Source: JBBSNV01 sp964458605 (GTDB taxonomy: Bacteria; Pseudomonadota; Alphaproteobacteria; Reyranellales; JAQSWP01). Taken from it: DNA of 64,000 nt. The notes beneath the pieces were generated by a model. It did not search any database and was not told where the DNA came from. It worked only from the letters and a program-made list of their open reading frames with translations. The stretch spans positions 93,921 through 157,920 of the forward strand of contig CAYWLS010000005.1 in the NCBI GenBank assembly GCA_964458605.1, in the 5' to 3' direction. The translations under genes and the position numbers were made by a program. Shown here piece after piece: positions 30,540-37,052 of this stretch. Numbering within the stretch: position 1 is the first letter of the stretch; each line of letters begins with the position of its first letter.

Positions 30540-30584
30540 GTCGTCCCCGCCCCGTTTGTCAGCAAACCGTAGCACCCGGCTGGA

Positions 30585-30599
30585 TGCTTGAAAAGTCAA
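30585..30599. promoter_or_regulatory. operator-like site in the marR/AmiC-like divergent promoter, copy 2
   Basis: TGCTTGAAAAGTCAA is the reverse complement of a TTGACTTTTCAAGCA site, sharing ACTTTTCAA with the other two copies. TTGA and TCAA half-sites flank it. It lies 46 bases from the AmiC-like start and 57 bases from marR, well placed for autoregulation. Confidence 0.5.
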
Positions 30600-30655
30600 A
30601 CTCTTTGGCTCATATAGGACGGCCAAGAGAACCGCCGTAAAAAGCAACCAACGCC

Positions 30656-31129
30656 ATGAAACAAGCCGCCAAGCAAGCCGCCAGGCCCGCCGAGAAATCA
30701 CCGCGCAACCGCCCGATCGCCGACTACCTGGCCTATCTGCTGACCCAGGCCGAGCGGCAGATCAACCAGCGGCTGGACGTCGAATTCAAGGCCGAGGGGG
30801 TACCGGTCGAACAGTGGCGCATCCTCAAGCTGCTGGCCGAGCGCAACGGCCGCTCGATGGTCGACCTGGCGCAGGCGGCGTTGCTGAAGCACCCGACCCT
30901 GACCAAGACCATCGACCGCATGATCTCCCAGGCGCTGGTCTATCGCCGCGCCGACCGCGGCGACGGACGCAAGGTGCTGATCTTCGTTTCCGAGCGCGGC
31001 AAGCAGGTCAACGAGCGGCTCAACCGGCTGGCCAATCTGCACCAGGACGAGATTGTGGAAAGCTGCGGCAACCGCGACGCCGAGGAGTTGAAGCGCCTGC
31101 TCGAGGGGCTAATCAAAAGGACGGCGTAA
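30656..31129 (+). CDS. MarR-family transcriptional regulator
   Basis: 157 residues with a winged helix (MVDLAQAALLKHPTLTKTIDRMISQALVYRRADRGDGR) between dimerisation helices. It is divergent from the AmiC-like gene. It is the only local regulator between the transport/acetamidase cluster and the two amidases, and three similar operator-like sites surround these genes. It probably controls the amide regulon and itself. Confidence 0.88.
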   Translation: MKQAAKQAARPAEKSPRNRPIADYLAYLLTQAERQINQRLDVEFKAEGVPVEQWRILKLLAERNGRSMVDLAQAALLKHPTLTKTIDRMISQALVYRRADRGDGRKVLIFVSERGKQVNERLNRLANLHQDEIVESCGNRDAEELKRLLEGLIKRTA

Positions 31130-31133
31130 AAAT

Positions 31134-31175
31134 CGTCACCCCGGCCGAGCGCAGCGAGAGCCGGAGCCCATGTCG
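31134..31175 (+). repeat. REP-like palindromic repeat, left copy
   Basis: CGTCACCCCGGCCGAGCGCA and following bases up to CCCATGTCG. An inverted copy lies at 31543-31587, on the other side of the GIY-YIG gene. Each copy can fold on its own CCGG/GAG-rich arms. Confidence 0.7.
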
Positions 31176-31193
31176 CGCCACAACAGAGTTTTC

Positions 31194-31496
31194 CTAGGGC
31201 GGCGGCTGCAAGCTGTCGTAAAGATCGACCCAGTGCAGGTTCGCCTTTTCGATCAGCTCGATCTTCCACTGTGGTAGCCACTTCTTCAGCCGTATCTCCT
31301 GCGCGATGGCGCCTTCGGCTGTCGCATAATTCTCATACCAGACCAGCAGCGTAATGTTGTGGGTCTTGGTAAAGCCCTCGACAGCTTTGCTGCGATGCTC
31401 CCAGATGCGCCGAGCGATATCATTGGTCACGCCGACATAGAGCGTTCCATGCGGCTTATTGGTTGGGATGTACACGAAGTAGCTGCGGTCTTGCAT
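31194..31496 (-). CDS. single-domain GIY-YIG nuclease-like protein
   Basis: 100 residues, a stand-alone GIY-YIG domain. The variant signature is VYI...GTLYVGVTND, followed by the conserved Arg (IARRIWEHR) and Glu (AEGAIAQEIRLKKW). Similar short proteins are common in Proteobacteria with no settled role. It is bracketed by inverted copies of a REP-like repeat, so the gene and repeats may move or spread together. Confidence 0.85.
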   Translation of the reverse strand: MQDRSYFVYIPTNKPHGTLYVGVTNDIARRIWEHRSKAVEGFTKTHNITLLVWYENYATAEGAIAQEIRLKKWLPQWKIELIEKANLHWVDLYDSLQPPP

Positions 31497-31542
31497 AGCA
31501 GCAGATTACCAACTCTCTACTGCTCTAGGCCGTTCGTTGTAT

Positions 31543-31587
31543 CGACATGGACCCCGGGGTCTCGCTGACGCTCGCCCCGGGGTGACG
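31543..31587 (-). repeat. REP-like palindromic repeat, right inverted copy
   Basis: Read on the minus strand it begins CGTCACCCCGGGGCGAGCGT and ends GTCCATGTCG. It matches the left copy (31134-31175) over almost its full length with a few mismatches and small gaps. Confidence 0.7.
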
Positions 31588-31596
31588 AATCTCAAG

Positions 31597-33129
31597 TCAC
31601 CGCTTCTGCCAATCCCCCAACTGCTCGACCGCATGGGCGGCGCGGATGGTGGCGGCTTCGTCGAAGTGTTTGCCCACCAGCATGATGCCGATCGGCAGGC
31701 CGTCGACCGTGCCGCAGGGCGCGGTGAAGGCCGGGTGGCCGGACACGTCGAACGGACAGGTGTTCTGCTGCATGTTCAACGCCAGGTCGACATAGTCCTC
31801 GCGGCTGGCATCGAGGCCGGGAATCTTGGTCGCCGGGAACGGCAGGGTCGGCATGGCCAGCACGTCGTATTTCCGCAGCGCCGCGTCGTAGGCGGCGCGC
31901 AGCCCGACGCGCAGGTTCTGCGCCTTGGCGTGGTAGCGGTTGTGGTAGTGGGTGTGCATGTAGTCGCCCAGCAGCAACACGAGTTTCACCGTCTCCGAGA
32001 CATCGTCGGCGCGGGCCCGCCAGCCGCGCGCGAAAGCCTCCTGCAGGGAGGTGGTGTAGTAGCCCATCCAGTTGTTGCCCATGGCGTAGCCCTTGATCAT
32101 CATCTCGGCCGCGCCTTCCAGGATCACCCCGGTCCAGATATGCGGCGCGTCGAGATGCTCGGGGATCGACACCGCCTCGACGATGGCGCCGGCCTTCTTC
32201 AATGCCGCCAAGGTCTGCTTCACCTTCCTGTCGGTCTGCGGCGTCAGCCTGTTGCCGGTGGGATGGCCGAAACCCTGCGGCAGCACGCCGATCTTCAGGC
32301 CCCTGACGCTCTTCTTCAGCGCCCCGCGATAGTCGCCGACGGCGGCGTTGATGGTGCGCGGATCGTGCGGATCGGGCCCGGCAATGACGCTCAGCAGCAG
32401 CGCCACGCTCTCGACGCTGTCGCAGATCGGCCCGCAGTGATCGACCGAATAGGAGATCGGCATGCTGCCGGTGGTCGGCACCAGGCCCCAGGTGGGCTTC
32501 AGCCCGTAGACGCCGCACCAGCCGGAGGGCGTGCGGATCGAGCCGCCCTGGTCGCCGCCGATCGCCATCGTTACCTCGCCCGCCGCCACCAGCGCGGCGC
32601 TGCCGCCGGACGAGCCGCCGGCCGAATGGGCGGGATTGCGCGGGTTGCGGATCGGCCCGGTGGCGCAGGTGTGGCTGCCGGCGGAGAAGCACAGATCCTC
32701 GCAGGCCGCCTTGCCGGCGATGGTGCCGCCGGCCTCGAGGATGCGCGTCACCACTGTGGCGTCGATATCGGGCACGTAGCCTTCGAGCAGCCGCGAGCCG
32801 TTCATCATCGGCACGCCGGCGACGCAGATATTGTCCTTGATGGCGACGCGCTTGCCGGCAAGCGGCCCCTTGGCCGCGCCGGCGATGTCGCATTTCCAGT
32901 ACCAGGCGTTGAACGGATTGTCCTTCACGTCCGGCCGATGGCCCGGCGTGCGCGGATAGGCGACCGGCAGCTTGGGCTCGGCCAGCTCGTCGAGCCGCGC
33001 ATAGGACGCCATCGAGCCCGCCATCAGGCCACGGAACGACACCGCGTCCTCCTGGGTCAGGGTCAGGCCGAATTTGCGGCCGATGGCGATGAGCTGCTCG
33101 GGCGTGGGCAGGCGCGGCGGAATGGACAT
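31597..33129 (-). CDS. amidase-signature family hydrolase (amidase 1)
   Basis: 510 residues. The catalytic triad of the family is visible: K98 (VAIKDN), cis-Ser S173 (AHSAGGSSGGS) and nucleophile S197 (GGDQGGSIR). An N-terminal extension of about 75 residues precedes the core, as in fungal-type and Rhodococcus amidases. It is divergent from, and paralogous to, amidase 2, and an operator-like site sits in the 156-base intergenic region. It likely hydrolyses amides to acids and ammonia; the substrate is unknown. Confidence 0.88.
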   Translation of the reverse strand: MSIPPRLPTPEQLIAIGRKFGLTLTQEDAVSFRGLMAGSMASYARLDELAEPKLPVAYPRTPGHRPDVKDNPFNAWYWKCDIAGAAKGPLAGKRVAIKDNICVAGVPMMNGSRLLEGYVPDIDATVVTRILEAGGTIAGKAACEDLCFSAGSHTCATGPIRNPRNPAHSAGGSSGGSAALVAAGEVTMAIGGDQGGSIRTPSGWCGVYGLKPTWGLVPTTGSMPISYSVDHCGPICDSVESVALLLSVIAGPDPHDPRTINAAVGDYRGALKKSVRGLKIGVLPQGFGHPTGNRLTPQTDRKVKQTLAALKKAGAIVEAVSIPEHLDAPHIWTGVILEGAAEMMIKGYAMGNNWMGYYTTSLQEAFARGWRARADDVSETVKLVLLLGDYMHTHYHNRYHAKAQNLRVGLRAAYDAALRKYDVLAMPTLPFPATKIPGLDASREDYVDLALNMQQNTCPFDVSGHPAFTAPCGTVDGLPIGIMLVGKHFDEAATIRAAHAVEQLGDWQKR

Positions 33130-33209
33130 GCTTTCTCCTACTGGCTGGCGCGAGCCGCGGCGAGCGGCCGGCGCTGGCGGAACCGAGCCGGATTAGACGG
33201 CGCTTTATT

Positions 33210-33224
33210 TTACTTTTCAATCAA
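33210..33224. promoter_or_regulatory. operator-like site between the divergent amidases, copy 3
   Basis: TTACTTTTCAATCAA shares TTACTTTTCAA with copy 1 (29243-29257), and the flanking bases (TTTTACTTTTCAA, then AATTTTG) are also alike. It lies 81 bases from amidase 1 and 62 bases from amidase 2. Confidence 0.5.
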
Positions 33225-33285
33225 TTTTGCCCCAGGGCATAATGCGGCGACGCCAACCGCATTTCGCCATTTCGGAGGGAGCATC

Positions 33286-34800
33286 ATGACGATCAAGCGC
33301 GCCACTTTGGGCCAGTTGCAGGACATCGCCCGCGATCTGGGCATCACCATGACCGACGAGCGCGCCGCCGAATTCCTCGGCCTGATGCAGGGCAATTTCG
33401 ACGCCTACGAGATCCTCGAGCAGATGCCGGACTACAAGCCGGTGGTGAAGTATCCGCGCACGCCCGGCTATCGGCCCGAGGGCGCGGAGAACAAATACAA
33501 CGCCTGGTACGTCAAGAGCACGGTCAAGGGCGCCGATTCGGGCAAGCTCAAAGGCAAGACCGTGGTGCTGAAGGACAATGTCTGCCTGGCCGGCGTGCCG
33601 ATGATGAACGGCGCCTCGACCCTGGAAGGCTACACGCCCGACATCGACGCCACCATCGTCACGCGCATCCTCGACGCCGGCGGCACCATCGTCGGCAAGG
33701 CGCATTGCGAATTCTTCTGCCTGTCCGGCGGCAGCCACACCAACGCCATTGCCCCGGTGCACAACCCGTGGAAGATGGGCCACTCCGCCGGCGGCTCCTC
33801 CTCGGGCTCGGGCGCGCTGGTGGCGGCGGGCGAGGTCGATATGGCGATCGGCGGCGACCAGGGCGGCTCGATCCGCATGCCCTCCTCGTTCTGCGGCATC
33901 TACGGCATGAAGCCGACCCACGGCCTGGTGCCCTATACCGGGGTGATGCCGATCGAAGCCACGATCGATCACACCGGACCGATGACCAAGGACGTGGCCG
34001 ACAACGCGCTGATGCTGGAGGTGCTGGCCGGCGAGGACGGACTCGACCCGCGCCAATACGCGCCCAAGGTGCACGACTACACCAAGGCGCTGGGCAAGGA
34101 CGTCAAGGGCCTGAAGATCGCCGTGGTCAAGCAGGGCTTCGGCCACGCCAATTCGGAGAAGGATGTCGACGACTGCGTGCGCGCCGGCGCCGCGCACTTC
34201 AAGACGCTGGGCGCCACGGTCGAGGAGATCGACCTGCCGATGCATGCGCTGGGCCCGGTGATCTGGACGCCGGTGGCGCTGGAAGGCCTGCAGGCGCAGA
34301 TGATGTGGGGCAATGGCATGGGCTACAACTGGAAGGGGCTCTACACCACCAGCCTGCTCGACGCCCACGCCAACTGGCGCGCCAGGGCCGACGAGCTGTC
34401 GGACAGCCTGAAGATCTCGATGTTCGTCGGCGAATATTTCATCAAGCACTATCGCGGCCACTACTACGCCAAGGCGCAGAACCTGGCGCGCAAGCTGAAG
34501 GCGGCCTACGACGCGGTGCTGGGCCAGTACGACCTGCTGCTGATGCCGACCCTGCCGGTCAAGTCGACGCCGATCCCGCCGGCCGACGCGCCGCTGGCGC
34601 TCTACCTGCAGCGCGCCTTCGAGATGATCGGCAACACCGCGCCGTTCGACGTCACCGGCCACCCGTCGATGACCATTCCCTGCGGCCTGCGCGAGGGCCT
34701 GCCGGTCGGGCTGATGCTGACGGGCAGGAGCTACGACGAGCCGACCATCTATCGCGCCGCCCATGCCTTCGAGCAGAGCGGCGACTGGAAGAAGATGTAA
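33286..34800 (+). CDS. amidase-signature family hydrolase (amidase 2)
   Basis: 504 residues with triad K96 (VVLKDN), cis-Ser S171 (GHSAGGSSSGS) and S195 (GGDQGGSIR). It has the same N-terminal extension and closing region as amidase 1, so the pair arose by duplication and divergence. GGAGGG precedes the ATG. Sharing the operator-like site and the MarR neighbourhood suggests coordinated use with the amide importer. Confidence 0.88.
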   Translation: MTIKRATLGQLQDIARDLGITMTDERAAEFLGLMQGNFDAYEILEQMPDYKPVVKYPRTPGYRPEGAENKYNAWYVKSTVKGADSGKLKGKTVVLKDNVCLAGVPMMNGASTLEGYTPDIDATIVTRILDAGGTIVGKAHCEFFCLSGGSHTNAIAPVHNPWKMGHSAGGSSSGSGALVAAGEVDMAIGGDQGGSIRMPSSFCGIYGMKPTHGLVPYTGVMPIEATIDHTGPMTKDVADNALMLEVLAGEDGLDPRQYAPKVHDYTKALGKDVKGLKIAVVKQGFGHANSEKDVDDCVRAGAAHFKTLGATVEEIDLPMHALGPVIWTPVALEGLQAQMMWGNGMGYNWKGLYTTSLLDAHANWRARADELSDSLKISMFVGEYFIKHYRGHYYAKAQNLARKLKAAYDAVLGQYDLLLMPTLPVKSTPIPPADAPLALYLQRAFEMIGNTAPFDVTGHPSMTIPCGLREGLPVGLMLTGRSYDEPTIYRAAHAFEQSGDWKKM

Positions 34801-34870
34801 AGCGTCCGCGACCGACGAATACCGACCGGCCTCGCCCAGACGGCGGGGCCGGTGCCAACTCAAATGTTAG

Positions 34871-35170
34871 TCAAAGCCGCTGCGATAGGCGGGCTTTGGC
34901 GTGGCGGTCTCTCCAGACGCGCTCGAACGCCTCGCGGCTGATTTCGACGGGCTCAAATACCGGATTGCTGGCGATCTCGGCAAGGGGCGGCACCGGATAG
35001 ACGCCTAGACCGGTATCGCCGACTTCTCCGGTCGCATCGGCATAGCCGCAGCTTCCATCGGCATGAAGCTCGACCTTGCGAACCTCATAGCGCTCCTCGT
35101 CCAGCTCGCTATAGAGCCAGACCGGCAGATCGGCGTCGGAATGGATCCATTTGACCTTGATATCGCGCAT
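34871..35170 (-). CDS. DUF6881-like small protein
   Basis: 99 residues, soluble and acidic. The N-terminal half (IKVKWIHSDADLPVWLYSEL, RYEVRKVELHADG) matches the pattern of DUF6881 proteins. Function unknown. It marks the left edge of an accessory island that ends in a toxin-like gene. It could be another immunity-type protein, but there is no direct evidence. Confidence 0.65.
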   Translation of the reverse strand: MRDIKVKWIHSDADLPVWLYSELDEERYEVRKVELHADGSCGYADATGEVGDTGLGVYPVPPLAEIASNPVFEPVEISREAFERVWRDRHAKARLSQRL

Positions 35171-35217
35171 AATGATCTATCAATATATTTACATTCCGCT
35201 TCGACGCCACTGCATGC

Positions 35218-35767
35218 ATGGCCAAGACTGACGAATCGCTGAGCAAATATCTCAGCTACATCCTGCGCCACCGGCCCGACGAGATCGGGCTGCAGCTCGA
35301 TGGGCAGGGTTGGGCCGCGGTGGCGGAACTGCTGGCCAAGAGCGCGGCGCACGGCCGCCCTATCGACTTCGGCGCTTTGGTGAATGTCGTCGAGAACGGA
35401 GCCAAGAGCCTCGTCCTTGTCCGAAAACCGGACTCGGATCCGCGCATTGCAAGGGCATTCCGTCCCGATCGAGCTTGGCTTGCAGCCGGTGCAGCCGCCC
35501 GCGCTTCTGTACCACGGCACCGCCTTGAAGTTTCTCGATTCGATCCTGCGGACAGGGCTGGCGAAACAGGCGCGCCATCACGTCCATTTGTCGAGCACGC
35601 CGGACAGCGCCTGGATCGTCGGGCGCCGACGCGGCAAGGCCGCGATACTCCAAATACAGGCGGAACGGATGCACCGCGACGGTTTTGCGTTCATGCGAGC
35701 CGAGAACGACGTCTGGCTGACCGATGCCGTGCCGACGAAGTATTTCAAACTGCTAGCTCAAGATTGA
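35218..35767 (+). pseudogene. kptA: RNA 2'-phosphotransferase KptA/Tpt1, frameshifted
   Basis: Two frames together give a full-length KptA of about 180 residues. The first has SKYLSYILRHRPDEIGLQLD and GWAAVAELL. The second has LSENRTRIRALQGHSV, LLYHGTALKFLDSILRTGL and FAFMRAENDVWLTDAVPTKY. The shift lies near 35,420, where CCTTGTCC appears to carry one extra base. KptA uses NAD to remove an RNA 2'-phosphate and can also ADP-ribosylate nucleic acids. The shift could be real decay or a sequencing error. Confidence 0.75.
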
Positions 35768-35775
35768 GCCGCGGC

Positions 35776-35807
35776 GGCGATAGTGGACTCTGGCGATAGT
35801 GGACTCT
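35776..35807. repeat. 16-bp tandem repeat at the island junction
   Basis: GGCGATAGTGGACTCT is present twice head to tail (35776-35791, 35792-35807), between kptA and the immunity-like genes. Confidence 0.7.
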
Positions 35808-35876
35808 AGAGCCCGACGCTCGCTTCAGGAACCGACTTTGTCACCCCCCGCATCAGCGTTTTGACCTCCGCCCGCT

Positions 35877-36227
35877 TCATGATAAGCCGAACTGGGCCTT
35901 GAATTCGCTCTCGCTGATGACGCTGACGGGTAGAAACAGCGACTTGTCGTCGGGATCGCGCAAGCCATCGATGTTCAACATGTGCGGCGTCGGCGGATAG
36001 GTGCACACGACCTGGGCCACGAACGCTTTGCCCGCCAGATCGGGATTGTCCTTGGCCGCGCGGCCGGCTTCGGCGAAGTGCATGCACAGCCCCGGCTTCT
36101 TGTGTAGCAGTTCCTCACGCTCACGCGGATCGCCGATCGGCTCGTTGTCGAAGATCACCAGCGCCAGGCGGTGGTCGTCGTTGGGCAGCCGCACCACCAT
36201 GTCGATCGCATCGCTTCTCAGGCTCAT
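35877..36227 (-). CDS. DUF6572-like immunity-type protein (orphan Imm2 copy)
   Basis: 116 residues. It matches the 130-residue protein at 48188-48580 (VVRLPNDD...LALVIFDNEPI; REELLHKK; VAQVVCTYPPTPHMLNI; PVSVISESEFKAQFG). The layout resembles DUF6572, a small family often seen next to secreted toxins. It is the second immunity-like gene after the toxin-like protein at 37053-39707 and may protect against a related toxin. The call rests on family resemblance and position. Confidence 0.6.
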   Translation of the reverse strand: MSLRSDAIDMVVRLPNDDHRLALVIFDNEPIGDPREREELLHKKPGLCMHFAEAGRAAKDNPDLAGKAFVAQVVCTYPPTPHMLNIDGLRDPDDKSLFLPVSVISESEFKAQFGLS

Positions 36228-36275
36228 GGTTTCACCGAAAGATAAGAGTTCGGATGGATTGGCATCGGTCAGGCA

Positions 36276-37037
36276 TCAATACCGATCGCGCAGCGACGGC
36301 AGATCGCGCGGCACGAAGCCATGACGCTCTCGGAATTCGGCCTCGGTCACGAACTCGACCGGCAACACGATATCAGGGTATGTCGGATCGCTTACCGATG
36401 TGATCGCGCGCATTGCCGGGGTCGGCATCGCGGCATAGACAACTTCGATCAACGGCCTATCGCTAGAGAACACATAATTATATTCCTCGAAGTCCCCCGA
36501 GGCGACACGAGCGGCGCAGCGCAGCAGCTTTTCATGCAGCGTTGCCTCTCGCTGTGCGGCGCTGGCCACTCGGCCGTCATCCAGCACTACAATAGTGCCG
36601 CCGAGTTGCTGGCCCTTGACGTGCACAAGGAGATCTCCGGGAGATCGCCCGATCCACGTCAGCCATTCGACGCCCAGCTTGATCCGTTGCTGAACCTCAT
36701 TTAGGGACAAAATTGTATACGACTCGTTACCGGCCCAGACATCATCCCATGCTGGTAAGTGGAGCAGAAGAGGATCAGGACTTCTTCCTCTATAGGCCAA
36801 TTGCGTGATGAACGGCCGAGGCGTCCCTGTCGCCGTTGCTAGATTTGCACGATCTTCGGGCAAGTCCCACTCAGATTCGGGCTCGCCGTCAAAATAGAGT
36901 TCCAGCCACGCCAAGTCATCAACATTACAATGCAAGACATTATTCCATGCATAGGTTTCTCCAAAATTCCGAAAGCACGCCGTAAGGACGCCGATATCCA
37001 GCGGCTTTTTGGAGAAGAAGAAAAAAGAGTTCGCCAC
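36276..37037 (-). CDS. two-domain immunity-like protein (Imm1-Imm2 fusion)
   Basis: 253 residues. The first half (about 1-130) parallels the 132-residue protein at 48580-48978: both have aromatic-rich strands and end in a matching helix (VQQRIKLGVEW here, IQRRLKSGEEW there). The second half resembles the DUF6572-like protein (REATLHEKLLRCAARVASGDF; PVEFVTEAEFRERHGF). It begins 16 bases after the toxin-like gene stops and is more AT-rich than the host genes. It is probably the cognate antidote of that protein. Confidence 0.6.
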   Translation of the reverse strand: MANSFFFFSKKPLDIGVLTACFRNFGETYAWNNVLHCNVDDLAWLELYFDGEPESEWDLPEDRANLATATGTPRPFITQLAYRGRSPDPLLLHLPAWDDVWAGNESYTILSLNEVQQRIKLGVEWLTWIGRSPGDLLVHVKGQQLGGTIVVLDDGRVASAAQREATLHEKLLRCAARVASGDFEEYNYVFSSDRPLIEVVYAAMPTPAMRAITSVSDPTYPDIVLPVEFVTEAEFRERHGFVPRDLPSLRDRY

Positions 37038-37052
37038 GTTGAATCCTCAATC

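Noticed and set aside
30540..30701. N-terminal extension of the AmiC-like protein that would add a hydrophobic segment
   Set aside because: It would overlap the marR coding sequence and cover the shared promoter and operator-like site; the ATG at 30539 follows a GGGGA site.
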